The notes under the pieces were generated by a model. The model saw only the letters and a list, made by a program, of their open reading frames with translations, did no database searches and had not been told where the DNA came from. Positions 49,929-59,173 of a stretch of DNA of 64,000 bases are shown piece after piece (the stretch's first letter is position 1; every line of letters begins with the position of its first letter). Source of the DNA: Streptomyces sp. NBC_01465 (GTDB lineage: Bacteria > Actinomycetota > Actinomycetes > Streptomycetales > Streptomycetaceae); assembly GCF_036227325.1 (NCBI RefSeq), contig NZ_CP109467.1, positions 8,804,001 to 8,868,000 of the forward strand, in the 5' to 3' direction. The translations under genes were made by a program, and so were the position numbers.

Positions 49929-52900
49929 TCAACGCGCCGCGGCCCACCCCTCGCCACCCGCATCACCGCCCGCTTGACCTCCCGCTTGACCGTCACGCAG
50001 CACGGCGAGCCGGCGGCCGGCGATGACGCACCGCAGGGGGTCGAAAACGGCTGCCGCGGCGGCCGTCTCACGGGCGGCCCGCCGAGGGTCGTCCAGCTCG
50101 GTGGACAACTCGGCCATCACCAGCCTCAGCCATCCGGCGAACCGCGGCCACGGAACGAACCTCTCCGCGGCCCGCCGGTACATCTCCCGCGCCGCCCGCC
50201 TCTCGCCGGACAGCAGCTCGATGGCCCCGAGGGCGGTCAGTGTCGCGCCGATCCCCACCACGTCACCGGCCGCTTCGAATCCGGACAGTGAGCGCCGGAC
50301 GCTGCCCAGACCGTCCTCGAGGTCGCCCGCCATGGCGTGCGACAGGCCCAGGTTGATCTCGCTCAGCAGTTCCCCCCGGCGATCGCCGAGGGTGCTGCGG
50401 ATCTCCCGCGCCAGCGACAGCGCCAGCCCGGCTTCGCGGTATTCACCCAGGTCGCGGTGGATGCAGCCGATGTGGTGCAGCACCTGCGCCCTGGCCAGGC
50501 CGTCCCCCAGGTCGGCGAACTGGTCGGCGGCCTCAGCGACGGAAGAAAGCGCCGATCGCCGGTTCCCGGTCAGCCGGTATGCGTAGCCCAGAGCGGACAG
50601 CACGTACCCGGTTGCCTGCACGACACCGACCCGCCGGCCCAGCAGCATGGTCTCCTCCATGGAGGGAACCAGGTGCCCGGCGATCGGGACGAGCTGTATG
50701 CAAGGCGTGATCACAGGCAGGAAGGGGGGCGTGCTGGCGTCGGAGCGGGCCAGCTCGATGAGGCAGGAGTCCAGGTGCCGGACGGCGGCGGGGCCGTCCT
50801 CACGGAACAGCGAGCAGTGGCCGAGCAGCCAGCTGCCGGCGGCGGAGTGTTCCGGCCGGCCTCGCGCGATGCCCTCGGACCGCACCGCGGCGGCCATCTG
50901 TTCGGCCTCGTCCAGACCGAAGGTGCTCCACACCAGCATGGCCTCCGCGATCTGGGCCGTCACCACCTCGTCGGGGCCGCCGATTCGCCGGACGATCGCC
51001 GTCGCTTCCGCGCCCAGCGCCCGGTGACGGTCGGCGCGCCCCTGACGGCTGTCCAGGCCGGTCAGGCCGATGAGGGCGGCCGCGCGCGGCCGCGTCGCCT
51101 CCGGTGCCAGGGCCAGCGCCCGCTCAAGCCATGACGCGCCCTCGACGGCATGGCCGCGCAGGAACCAGAACCGCCACAAGTTGGCGCCCAGGCGCAAGGC
51201 CGTCCGGGGGTCGTGCTTGCAGGCCCAGCCCAGCGCCGCACGCAGATTGTCAAGTTCGCCGTCTAGCGACTTTGGTTCCTCGATCACGACGCCGGTGGCC
51301 CGTTCGGGGTTGTGCGCGACGGCGAAGGCGAGGAAGTACGCAGCGTGGGCGGCCGCCAGCCGCTCCGCCTCACGGGCGAGTTCGAGTTTCTCGCGGGCGA
51401 ACTGGCGGACCGTCTCGAGTAACCGGTAGCGGGTCGTGGCGGTTGTTCTAGTCGGTGCCACCAGTGACTGGTCCACCAACCTGACCAGCAGCCCGAGCAC
51501 CCCCCCTCGCTCCAGCGGCGGATCACCGCAGGCCGCTTCTGCCGCGTCGAGGGTGAAGCTGCCCGAGAACACCGAGAGCCGGCGCAGCAGTACCTGCTCG
51601 GGGCCGGCGAGCAGGTTGTGGCTCCATTCCAGAGTGCCGCGCAGCGTCTGGTGCCGGGTGATGGGTTCGGCTCCTCCGCCGAGCAGTGACAGCGCGTCAC
51701 TCAGCCGGTGGACGATCTCCGCCGGCTCTAGAGCGGCGGCTTTGGCCGCCGCTAGTTCCAGGGCCAGTGGCATCCCGTCGAGCCGCCGGCACAGCTCGGC
51801 CACCCCGGGCGCGTTGTCCGCGTCGAGCGTGAACCCGGGCCGCACCTGTGCCGCGCGATCGACGAAGAGCAAGACACTGGGGAGGCACGCGAGCCGGTCC
51901 AGGTCGGCCGTGCGGTCCCAGTCGGCGGACGGCAGGGGCAACGAGGGCACCCGCAGCGTGTACTCGCCGTGGGCATGGAGCGGCTCACGGCTGGTTGCCA
52001 GCACGTCGACGCCCTGACAACCCGCGAGCAGCACACCGACGAGCCCGGCGCAGGCGGCGAGCAGGTGCTCGCAGTTGTCGAGCACGATCAGCAGCCGCCG
52101 GTGGCGCAACTGGTCCACCAGTGCTTGTTCCCGGTCCGCCACATCCGACTCCAGCCCGAGCGCGCCGGCCACCGCGTCGGCCACCAGTACCGGCTCACCG
52201 ACGGCCGTCAGGTCGACGAACCACGCCCCGTCGGGGTACCGCGAGCGCACGCGCTGCGCGGCCTGCACGGCCAGTCGCGTCTTGCCGCTGCCGCCTGCTC
52301 CGGTGAGGGTGAGCAGCCGGGCCTGACGGGTCAACCGCTCCACGTCGGCGATCTCACGCTCACGCCCGACGAAGCTGGTCAGCGAGGTGGGCAGCCGGCC
52401 GGCGATCACGGCGGCAGCAGGAACGCCGGTTGCCGGCGGCCGCTGCGCCGCGGACGCACCGGTCAGCAGGTCACGGAAGAGCGCCGCCGTCTGGGCGTCC
52501 GGGTCGGTCCCGAACGCCTCCAGAAGGTCTTCGGCCAAGCGCTCGTAGCGGGCCAGCGCCTCGGACCTGCGGCCCAGGCCCGCCAGCACCACCATCGCCG
52601 CGCGGACGGCGGCCTCCTGCACGGGATCGGCTTCGAGGACCCGTGTCAGGAGAAGCAGCGCTTCTTCCGGTGCCTCCCGCGCCAGCACGGTCGCCAGCTT
52701 CACCGAAATTTCCTGCGCCGTTTTCCGTAACCGCTCCCGCCGCGCCGTCAGCCAGTCGGCGTCCGGCATCCAGTCGGCGTCCGACATAGCGGGTACCAGA
52801 TCCCCGGCATAGAGGCCCGCCGTGGCGCGTAACTGCGCCTCGTCGTCCCCGGCCAGGGCCTCCTGTGCGGATGACTCGAACCGCAGTACGTCGACCTCGA

Positions 52901-53294
52901 CCGGTCCGGTGGCGTCCAATACGACCTGCTCATCGCGGATCGACAGCCGTCCGGGTTGTGCGCCGCCGCCGCCGGTGACCGTGCGCCGGGCTATGTAAAG
53001 GGTCTGGTGCAGATTGCGGGCTGCGGCCGCCGGTTCCAGATCGGGCCACAGACGGTCCATGACGTGCTCACGATGACACCGCTGACCTGGTGCCAGCGCC
53101 AACATCGCCACCAGCGACTTCGCCTTCCGCAGCCGCCACGTCCCGGCCTCGACCGTGACCCCGTCCACGGTCACGGTGAACGATCCGAGCAACTGGATCC
53201 GCCAGCCCTGGACGCTGTCGGACAAGACCACCACCTCCGGAGCACTCCCGCGACGGGCCACCCCCACATCCTCCCGTCGGCGGGAACTGATCAC
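49929..53294 (-). CDS. SARP/BTAD-NB-ARC-TPR transcriptional regulator (AfsR-like)
   Basis: 1,121 residues from 53294; a TTG at 53225 with GGAGG upstream is a good alternative start. N-terminal OmpR-type winged helix (WRIQLLGSFTVTVDG, KAKSLVAMLALAPGQRCHREHVMDRLWPD) and BTAD domain (to about 280), then an NB-ARC STAND ATPase with P-loop LTGAGGSGKT (about 332), RLLIVLDNCEHLL and the GMPLALELAAAK motif, and a TPR-rich C-terminus. STAND regulators of this type switch antibiotic or secondary-metabolite genes on sensing a ligand. No biosynthetic cluster is adjacent; the nearest gene is an FAD oxidase. Confidence 0.85.
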   Translation of the reverse strand: MISSRRREDVGVARRGSAPEVVVLSDSVQGWRIQLLGSFTVTVDGVTVEAGTWRLRKAKSLVAMLALAPGQRCHREHVMDRLWPDLEPAAAARNLHQTLYIARRTVTGGGGAQPGRLSIRDEQVVLDATGPVEVDVLRFESSAQEALAGDDEAQLRATAGLYAGDLVPAMSDADWMPDADWLTARRERLRKTAQEISVKLATVLAREAPEEALLLLTRVLEADPVQEAAVRAAMVVLAGLGRRSEALARYERLAEDLLEAFGTDPDAQTAALFRDLLTGASAAQRPPATGVPAAAVIAGRLPTSLTSFVGREREIADVERLTRQARLLTLTGAGGSGKTRLAVQAAQRVRSRYPDGAWFVDLTAVGEPVLVADAVAGALGLESDVADREQALVDQLRHRRLLIVLDNCEHLLAACAGLVGVLLAGCQGVDVLATSREPLHAHGEYTLRVPSLPLPSADWDRTADLDRLACLPSVLLFVDRAAQVRPGFTLDADNAPGVAELCRRLDGMPLALELAAAKAAALEPAEIVHRLSDALSLLGGGAEPITRHQTLRGTLEWSHNLLAGPEQVLLRRLSVFSGSFTLDAAEAACGDPPLERGGVLGLLVRLVDQSLVAPTRTTATTRYRLLETVRQFAREKLELAREAERLAAAHAAYFLAFAVAHNPERATGVVIEEPKSLDGELDNLRAALGWACKHDPRTALRLGANLWRFWFLRGHAVEGASWLERALALAPEATRPRAAALIGLTGLDSRQGRADRHRALGAEATAIVRRIGGPDEVVTAQIAEAMLVWSTFGLDEAEQMAAAVRSEGIARGRPEHSAAGSWLLGHCSLFREDGPAAVRHLDSCLIELARSDASTPPFLPVITPCIQLVPIAGHLVPSMEETMLLGRRVGVVQATGYVLSALGYAYRLTGNRRSALSSVAEAADQFADLGDGLARAQVLHHIGCIHRDLGEYREAGLALSLAREIRSTLGDRRGELLSEINLGLSHAMAGDLEDGLGSVRRSLSGFEAAGDVVGIGATLTALGAIELLSGERRAAREMYRRAAERFVPWPRFAGWLRLVMAELSTELDDPRRAARETAAAAAVFDPLRCVIAGRRLAVLRDGQAGGQAGGDAGGEGWAAAR

Positions 53295-53430
53295 GCGGGT
53301 TTATTCCGGGCGCCTACCACGCTGGCCCGTTGCTGGCGTGCTGCCTTTCGTCCGTTTCCGACGAAGACTGTCCGAAAGATCGTGGATCAGCGGTGGTGCG
53401 TGACCTCTGACCTGGTGTGACCCGGGTCGT

Positions 53431-53625
53431 TTGAAGATCAACCCACGAACTTCCGGACAGTCTCGCCTGCGCCGCGACATCGACGCCGTCACCGCGGCCG
53501 TTTCCACCTTCTGGAGCTCAGGCCAGGTCGAGGGTCACGTGACGCGCGTCAAGCTCCTCAAGCGCATGGGATTTGGCCGGGCCAACCTGGATCTCCTCCG
53601 CAGACGCGTACTTCACAGTCCATGA
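53431..53625 (+). pseudogene. ISL3-family transposase C-terminal fragment
   Basis: About 60 codons ending at 53625 read DIDAVTAAVSTFWSSGQVEGHVTRVKLLKRMGFGRANLDLLRRRVL, the standard C-terminus of ISL3/IS204-type transposases (WSSGxVEGHVNRIK and GRA...LLRxRVL). The N-terminal 350 or so residues are absent, so the element was truncated. Followed at 53640 by a sequence resembling the IS end. Confidence 0.7.
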
Positions 53626-53639
53626 TCTTGCCGATGTCT

Positions 53640-53654
53640 CAAGATCGTCAACAG
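53640..53654 (+). repeat. Short repeat copy 1 (IS-end-like)
   Basis: CAAGATCGTCAACAG; a copy with one difference lies at 54374-54388 in the same orientation. Copy 1 follows the ISL3 transposase fragment and is probably part of its right end. Confidence 0.5.
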
Positions 53655-53765
53655 AGCCCGAACTTCCCCACCCGGCATAGGGTCTGCGGTGACCGCCCTG
53701 CCATGATGATCGGCCGCCAGGGCTGAACCGTATTTGGAAGAGTCTGCGGAAGAAGAGAAGACACG

Positions 53766-54341
53766 ATGCGAATTCCATGGCGCCGACGGCCGACCGCGCG
53801 ATCTCGGCGACTGCTTGACGCTGCAGGGATCGGGCCCGGATCGACAGATGACGGCAACGACCAGGTGGTCGGTCGAGAGGTTGCCTTTCGCGTCGCCCAG
53901 CGCCACTCGGGCGCGATCACTGAGGTTCTGGCGATCGTGGAGGAACTGCTCGGGGACGAGGCGAACTACGAGTTCGTCGTCTCGCTGCTGGAGAACATCC
54001 AGAACCTTGTGACGCACGGTCTCGACATGTTCTGGTCGCCCGACGAGGTGTACGCCCTGCTAGGTCCCCGAAGCGCCGTCTGCTGGGGCACCCTGGCCGG
54101 CTTCTGGACCGCAGTGGCCGATTGGTGCGCCCGTATCGGCCTGCCGTTGGAGCCTGTCGAACCGCTTCTCACCATCCAGAACGAGCAACTGAAGGTGCTG
54201 TTGTGGACAGGCAACCGGACCCTGTCCACTGGGGAGAAGCTCGGGCTCGCACAGGCAGTCCGTTACGAGAAGGCCAACGGAGTGTCCATACCCAGCTATA
54301 GCCACATCGGGGTGGCACTGCGTAGCACCGGACAACAATGA
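53766..54341 (+). CDS. Hypothetical protein between IS-end-like repeats
   Basis: 191 residues from ATG 53766 with a purine-rich AGAAGAGAAG upstream. A basic head (MRIPWRRRPTARSRRLL) precedes a helical body (FRVAQRHSGAITEVLAIVEELLGDEANYEFVVSLLENIQNLVTHG) containing FWSPDEVYALLGPRSAVCWGTLAGFW. No signal peptide or recognised domain. Flanked by 15-bp near-identical repeats at 53640 and 54374, suggesting it may have moved with, or lies inside, an ISL3-derived segment. Confidence 0.6.
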   Translation: MRIPWRRRPTARSRRLLDAAGIGPGSTDDGNDQVVGREVAFRVAQRHSGAITEVLAIVEELLGDEANYEFVVSLLENIQNLVTHGLDMFWSPDEVYALLGPRSAVCWGTLAGFWTAVADWCARIGLPLEPVEPLLTIQNEQLKVLLWTGNRTLSTGEKLGLAQAVRYEKANGVSIPSYSHIGVALRSTGQQ

Positions 54342-54373
54342 TCCTGCTCAGCATGCTCGATCGGCAGAGTTCA

Positions 54374-54388
54374 CAAGATCGTCGACAG
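54374..54388 (+). repeat. Short repeat copy 2 (IS-end-like)
   Basis: CAAGATCGTCGACAG, 14 of 15 identical to 53640-53654; neighbouring bases also similar (ACAG-GCC-GAA). Confidence 0.5.
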
Positions 54389-54501
54389 CGCCGAATTACG
54401 TGATTGTCCACACGGCTGAACGACGTCGGTAGATACCGACGCGCCGGGGTGCTGGTCTCCGCCGGCGTCGTACGGTGCCGACGGAGACCAACCGGGCTTG
54501 C

Positions 54502-54675
54502 TCAGCGCCGGCTGCTGTTCTTCATCGGCCAGCGGAGGAGGTCCCTGATGCGCCACCAGAGTCGGCGCCGGTGGGGGGTTTCGGTGGAGTAGCTGGGGCC
54601 GAAGGCCACGTCATCGGCGGTGCGCCCGAGTGGTGTTCCTTCGCGCGCGTACCGTTCCGGCTGCTCGTCGGCCAT
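54502..54675 (-). CDS. Small basic protein
   Basis: 57 residues; ATG 54675 is preceded by a strong GGAGG 4 bp away, the best ribosome-binding site in this stretch. MADEQPERYAREGTPLGRTADDVAFGPSYSTE is followed by a basic helix (RRRLWWRIRDLLRWPMKNSSRR). It starts 8 bp after the stop of the gene at 54684, so the two formed an operon. Function unknown. Confidence 0.55.
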   Translation of the reverse strand: MADEQPERYAREGTPLGRTADDVAFGPSYSTETPHRRRLWWRIRDLLRWPMKNSSRR

Positions 54676-54683
54676 GTGGCCTC

Positions 54684-55418
54684 CTACGGTTCGCTGGTCC
54701 CGCACCCGTGGCGAAGTTCGTTGTCGGAGCGGGTTGTGGGGGCCCAGCCGATGCCGCTGGCGTAGCTCTGTACCACAGGGTAGTAGGTGTAGGTGCCGCC
54801 GCCGTCGTTGCAGTCGGAGGACCATCGGTAGTCGATGAAGCTGCTGGCCGTCGATCCGGTGGTGGCCCAGCCGGAGTAGCCGCGTTGGCCGCTCCAGGAG
54901 TTGCGCCACATCTGGGTCTTGAGTTTCTGGGTGCCGAACGATCCGCTGCAGGCCTGTGAGGTCACCCACGAGAACCAGGCGTTGGCGCCGGCGCCGCGTA
55001 ATTCGATGTCGGAGATGTAGATCGAGCAGATTGCGGAGGCCGGTGCGGCGGGGGCGGTGGAGGGCTTGGCTTCGCCTGCCGTGTAGCTGCAGGAGTACGG
55101 CGCGTGCGGGGTGCAGGAGTAGATCCCACCCGTTGCCGTGATCTTTCCCCCGCTGTAGTTCGGCTTGTTGGCGAAAAGCTCGCACGTGACGGAGCTCGGT
55201 GCGGTTGAGGCCGGTGGAGGCGGTGAGGTGCCACAACTTAGTAGCAGGGCCTGCGGCTGGCTTGGCCCCCTGGAACAGGCGGGGTCACGTGTTCCCCGAC
55301 CGCCGACGGCCGGGGAACACGGTTCATTCAGCGTGCCGGGTCGCCAAATCGCCACACAGGCAGGACCCCAACGCACCAAGGGCCTGGGCCTGCTCCGCCG
55401 GCAAGGAGGGGCACGCAT
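54684..55418 (-). pseudogene. Secreted protein gene with lost 5' end
   Basis: The region 54684 to about 55195 codes a Cys- and Ser/Tyr-rich exoprotein (VTCELFANKPNYSGGKITATG, PYSCSYTAG, ICSIYISDIELRGAGANAWFSWV, MWRNSWSGQRGYSGW). The frame stays open to 55418, but the extra N-terminus has no signal peptide and runs through a strong terminator hairpin (55288-55321), and no good start codon exists near the coding boundary. The native start and signal sequence seem to have been lost. No family recognised. Confidence 0.5.
55288..55321. terminator. Hairpin terminator
   Basis: Perfect 11-bp inverted repeat (CGTGTTCCCCG at 55288-55298, CGGGGAACACG at 55311-55321), loop 12 nt that itself can extend pairing. 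It lies upstream of the truncated minus-strand gene and marks the end of a former transcription unit. Confidence 0.65.
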
Positions 55419-55555
55419 CCACGCCGGATCATTCGCGTGAGCGCACGCGATCTGTTCCTCGACGTCATGTTCTGAGCCGACTTGAACAGGTCAGGGCTCA
55501 GGCTGGAGAAGCGGAAGGTGACCCTGTAGGCGCCGGTGAGCTTCCAGGTGTGCAG

Positions 55556-55699
55556 TCACCAGGTGGCGGCGAGCGCTGTCATGATCGTTGCGGCGGCGAG
55601 TGCGGTCATGACGATTCTGATCCACCAGGTCGACCTCTGCCGTGGCGCCTGCAGGGGACCTGCCCGGCATGGGCAGTCCTCGCGGGGGGTGTGCCGCAT
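55556..55699 (-). CDS. Possible small membrane peptide
   Basis: 47 residues from ATG 55699: a Cys/Arg-rich head (MRHTPREDCPCRAG) and a C-terminal hydrophobic helix (IRIVMTALAAATIMTALAATW) ending at the stop. Tail-anchored small proteins of this form occur in Streptomyces. Weak support. Confidence 0.35.
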   Translation of the reverse strand: MRHTPREDCPCRAGPLQAPRQRSTWWIRIVMTALAAATIMTALAATW

Positions 55700-55810
55700 G
55701 TTTTCCAGCCAGTAGCCACCCGACAACGCACCATGGACGACCTCACCTTGCGCTTCAGGATTCACACCATGGAAACCGGTTCTCGTCCGGTCTGGTGACG
55801 GAGGGGCATC

Positions 55811-56014
55811 TCATCTCCCCACTGTGGTGGTGGCGTAGAGGAAATGCGCTGCCATGGATCGGCATGCGTATACGCGGCCTGACTGGTCGGGTGGCAGTGG
55901 CTGACCGAACTCCATCGTCACGAAGCTACCGATGCCCCGCCGGATGTCCCATGCGTGCTGTCCGAGCAGGGGGCCGATCCGTCGATGGGCCTCGGTGAGG
56001 TCGACGGCCGTCAT
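55811..56014 (-). CDS. Small hypothetical protein
   Basis: 67 residues from ATG 56014, which overlaps the upstream TGA as ATGA. MTAVDLTEAHRRIGPLLGQHAWDIRRGIGSFVTMEFGQPLPPDQ looks globular. It was second in an operon whose first gene was truncated by the ISAs1 element. Confidence 0.5.
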   Translation of the reverse strand: MTAVDLTEAHRRIGPLLGQHAWDIRRGIGSFVTMEFGQPLPPDQSGRVYACRSMAAHFLYATTTVGR

Positions 56015-56240
56015 GCGGTCATCGCCCAGCGCGGCCCTGGGCCGACGACGAGCAGCCGGCCCGACGGCATGCGGAAGGTCCATTCCGGGGCCGCTGATGG
56101 GTCATGGTGAGAGAGGGGAAAGATCGTCAGCTCAAGGTCCCCGAGATGGACCTGGGTGTCCCAGCCGGGCGGCTGCAGGTGCACCTCGGTGATCTCCCGG
56201 CCCGTGAGTACGGCGAGGTCCTGGGCCAACCGGGCCGCTG
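56011..56240 (-). pseudogene. 5'-truncated gene fused to ISAs1 remnant
   Basis: Coding sequence to the stop at 56011 reads LAQDLAVLTGREITEVHLQPPGWDTQVHLGDLELTIFPL, with no proper start; the frame continues upstream only to about 56240, where the ISAs1 transposase sequence begins. The N-terminus of the gene was therefore removed by the IS. A TTG at 56229 could start a 72-residue product. Function unknown. Confidence 0.5.
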
Positions 56241-56740
56241 CCGTGATTGCACGCGGCCATCAGATGCAGCCGGCCGCCGTTGTTGGTGCGGGCGCCGCGC
56301 ACACTTTTGCCATCCACCGCGACCGCCGGCCGCAGCCCCTCCAGTAGGGCCGGCTCCTGACCGGTCTGTTCGGCCAGCCGTCCGCATACGGCCTGGTCAA
56401 GGGCCTGTCCGTCGATACTCTGCAGGGCCCGGCGCACGGTCGGCTCGCTCGGCGCCACCCACATGCCGGTCCGCGGATCACGCCGGGCGCCGAACGCACG
56501 CAGGATTTGCTGGGGCAGATCCGCGGCCCGCTGGCCGATCGCCGCCAGGGACCGGCAGCCCGCCGGCACCGCACATGCCGCGATCACCAGCACGACCACC
56601 AGAGCATGCCGCACCCCACGCGGCCGACGAGGATCCGGGATCCGGGCGAACCAGCACAACACCCCTTGCCCCCGGCCCGACTCGCGTACCCGACTGAGTC
56701 GCCGAAGTGCGGGATGCGACGATATGACACAGGCGGGCAT
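56132..56740 (-). pseudogene. ISAs1-family transposase, C-terminally truncated
   Basis: From ATG 56740 the ORF encodes the ISAs1 N-terminal associated domain (FARIPDPRRPRGVRHALVVVLVIAACAV, SLAAIGQRAADLP) and the start of the DDE core (ALDQAVCGRLAEQ, PAVAVDGKSVRGART with the first catalytic Asp, RLHLMAACNHGSG). Similarity stops around 56240 and the last 35 codons are out-of-frame host sequence. About half the transposase, including the other catalytic acids, is gone. Confidence 0.75.
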
Positions 56741-56766
56741 GGACGTCCCCTTCGATCATGTGAGCC

Positions 56767-57021
56767 TCAACAACCCACGTGATCAACGACGTTCATGCCC
56801 GCCCACCTGCATCTACACCCCGCCAAGCGACCGTGACGAAGCCCTGCCAGAGCGGCCACCGCCCGAGGACGCCAAACCACCTGCGCCGCCGGCGACAAGT
56901 GCCGCGCGTCCCCCACCAGATCACTCACATCCAGGTCAACGACCCAGCATTTCGGATCAATAGGAGCGCCAGTCGCGCATGAAAAGTCCCTTCTCAGCGT
57001 GATGGATGACGCCTGAAACAA
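56767..57021 (-). pseudogene. Probable transposase N-terminal fragment
   Basis: The frame reads WVVDLDVSDLVGDARHLSPAAQVVWRPRAVAAL, like the beginning of a helix-turn-helix transposase seen in actinomycete IS elements, then loses similarity and stops at 56767. A 14-16 bp inverted repeat (GGCGGGCATG..ACG) is shared with the start of the ISAs1 gene at 56732-56745 and 56788-56804. Junk between two elements is likely. Confidence 0.3.
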
Positions 57022-57411
57022 GCTTCACTCATCCCGGCCCGGAAGGCACTTTCTCCATTTGATCAAATCCTGATCACCGTCGCGGAAGAATAGCGGGGAC
57101 AGGTTTCTTGATCTGCGTCAATGGCCACACCCGCAAGACCTGCGGGTGCTTCCCATGACGGTGCGAGCATCGAGCGCCCATTGCCAGGCCCGCCCCAAGG
57201 AAAAGGCGATACCACTTGCCAAGACGGCGAAAAGAATATCCACTCTGCCATCACTCCTCTACTCCCATTCCCTTGACGTTATCTTAGGGCGACGAGTGAA
57301 TTCACAAAAGCGGGAGATTTATCTCCCGGAGGAATAATCTCCATCCCGAGAGGCAGGGGCAAGCAGGCGGGAGTTCACAGGGGTATTTTGAATCATGCAC
57401 AGAAAGTTTCG
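57022..57411. other. Intergenic region, onset of lower GC
   Basis: About 390 bp without a supported gene. GC content drops visibly from about 57060 onwards and stays lower through the operon that follows. This probably marks one border of a transferred segment. Confidence 0.4.
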
Positions 57412-58110
57412 TCAGATCTTTTTGGCACGCCAGAGAGTTGCTACCGTTTCACGCATGTACTCGCTGCCATGCATGACACCTTGTTTTCGTTTAACCCAAG
57501 ACATTTGAAAGTCAAAAAGATCATTAAATTCAGCCAAAAATTCCTCATACGTAGGCAGGATGTTGCCGACCTCGGCGATCGGGTCCCATGTGAGTCTCGG
57601 TGAGGCCACTACATTCCCGAGCGGGCCAGTTCCGCATTGACCATAGTATTTGTCGCCAGCCGTGGCGAGTGAAACTAGAAGGACGCCCCCCGGTTTCAGG
57701 ATCCGATGCATCTCACTCCGATAGAATCTGCGTTCACCATCCGAAAGTTGGTGAAAATAGACGAAAACATCAGTGGCCAAGTCAAATGAATTTTCCACGA
57801 AGGGGAGAGGGTCTACTACGCTACCTAGCGTGAAGTTAACCCTATCGGCACCTGATCTACTCTCCGCCACCTCAAGGGCCGCGGCCGAGAAGTCCATGGC
57901 CCAAACCTCGTCGATTCCTGAGTCTGCCAAGGCGATAGCATTGCGGCCTGTACCGCACCCGAGGTCTACGGCAGATCCAATGTTGCGCGCGGAGATATAT
58001 GGGAGATTCACTAGAGCCCAATTCAGGACCCCTGAAGGTGAGTTTCGATGACTGGACGGAATTCCTTGACGAGAATACTCTTCATCCCAGGCCAGGACAG
58101 GGTTCTTCAT
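57412..58110 (-). CDS. SAM-dependent methyltransferase
   Basis: 232 residues; ATG 58110 with GAGAGGAAA upstream is chosen over a longer reading to 58203 that would overlap the oxygenase gene. Class I Rossmann methyltransferase: motif I VDLGCGTGRNA (V48-A58), WAMDFSAAALEVAESR, motif II/III region GSVVDPLPFVENSFDLATDVFVYFHQL, and post-motif ILKPGGVLLVSLAT. It is third in the operon XRE regulator / diiron oxygenase / methyltransferase and probably methylates the oxygenase product or its substrate. Codon use has more A/T in third positions than the rest of the window. Confidence 0.8.
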   Translation of the reverse strand: MKNPVLAWDEEYSRQGIPSSHRNSPSGVLNWALVNLPYISARNIGSAVDLGCGTGRNAIALADSGIDEVWAMDFSAAALEVAESRSGADRVNFTLGSVVDPLPFVENSFDLATDVFVYFHQLSDGERRFYRSEMHRILKPGGVLLVSLATAGDKYYGQCGTGPLGNVVASPRLTWDPIAEVGNILPTYEEFLAEFNDLFDFQMSWVKRKQGVMHGSEYMRETVATLWRAKKI

Positions 58111-58186
58111 GCCACATTTCCTCTCTTTGTGTGCATTCAGTAACACGCTTATAGAAAGCGTGAAGTCTCGGGACGCACCGTGCAAC

Positions 58187-59173
58187 TCACGATAGCAAGC
58201 CACACTCTATAAAATATTGCTTTGTTCGCTTGTCCGCTAGCACCCCTACGCGCTCTAAGAGGGCAATGGTGCTGCGCGACGCGTGACGAACATCAGCAAT
58301 TATCTGATTGTGCGGATTGGAATCACGGGCGATCTCCTCTGACTCAACGGAGGTGAATCCTACTGCCCCGAGCATCATCTGCTGCCCGCACATATCTGGA
58401 CTCAGAAATGCCAAAATGAAATCGGCGAAATGCGTGCCAAGCTGATTTCGGATACCAGGCTGGAGCTGAGGCCATATGGTCTCCAGTACTCGCGTGAAGT
58501 AAGCGTGATGAGTTCGCTCGTCCACGGCATGATCCGCCAGACTTTCTCGAACCGCCGACACAACAGAGAGATCCTTGGGAACACTCGTCAGAGTCCCTGA
58601 TATCAGCGTCTCAGAAACCACTGCGGAACAGAGCTCAATCAGGCTGCCGAGAGAGGGAGCGTGATAACTCTTCGCACGTTCCAGGGCGGAACCAAACGGA
58701 AACATTCCGTTCCGCAGAGGCGTGACGGATGAGACATCTGCAACTTGATTTTTCAGGTCCGCTGAAAAAAGAGCGTGATACGCCTCGTCGCAATAGATGC
58801 GATAGGCGTCGAGTTTCATACTCGTTGGAAGATGAAATCCAAAAGAGTCTCTCGAGAGGCGCAGAACGACTGGGTTCACGATTCCCTGCTCAAGTTCTGC
58901 AGTGAAGTCCAGGTAGCCATAGAGACGGTGCGTCAAGATCTCTCGCACGTGTTCATCACCGCGTGCGACAACTAATGGATGGGTCACAATCGGTGTGAGG
59001 GACGGCGAGAACATGCCGAGCCCCGCGTCCGTCTCGGCGAGAAGCCTTCGAGGCTTGCAGCGCACGGCGCTCCTGGTGTCCCAAGCGGTCATGACCGACT
59101 TGTAGTCGCGTTTAGGTGCTGTTCCCTGACCTACCTGCATAGTGTGCTCCAGATTAGCGACAAACGCCTTCAT
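58187..59173 (-). CDS. AurF-type diiron N-oxygenase
   Basis: 328 residues, close to AurF length. All seven diiron ligands of the family appear in order: Glu in LDFTAELEQG (E93 or E95), E130-xx-H133 in DEAYHALF, E188 in VVSETL, and H215-xxx-E219-xx-H222 in DHAVDERTHHAYF. Family members turn amines into hydroxylamine, nitroso or nitro groups, or perform related oxidations, using O2. ATG 59173 overlaps the regulator stop as ATGA. No carrier protein, NRPS or PKS gene is nearby, so the substrate is probably a free small molecule. Low GC relative to neighbours. Confidence 0.8.
   Translation of the reverse strand: MKAFVANLEHTMQVGQGTAPKRDYKSVMTAWDTRSAVRCKPRRLLAETDAGLGMFSPSLTPIVTHPLVVARGDEHVREILTHRLYGYLDFTAELEQGIVNPVVLRLSRDSFGFHLPTSMKLDAYRIYCDEAYHALFSADLKNQVADVSSVTPLRNGMFPFGSALERAKSYHAPSLGSLIELCSAVVSETLISGTLTSVPKDLSVVSAVRESLADHAVDERTHHAYFTRVLETIWPQLQPGIRNQLGTHFADFILAFLSPDMCGQQMMLGAVGFTSVESEEIARDSNPHNQIIADVRHASRSTIALLERVGVLADKRTKQYFIECGLLS

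Noticed and set aside
49929..53294. Start of a secondary-metabolite cluster around the SARP regulator
   Set aside because: Apart from one FAD oxidase there are no biosynthetic genes on either side.
56732..56804. Inverted repeat GGCGGGCATG / CATGCCCGCC as intact IS termini
   Set aside because: Both copies lie at start codons of transposase pieces and are not followed by complete elements, so they cannot be defined as ends.
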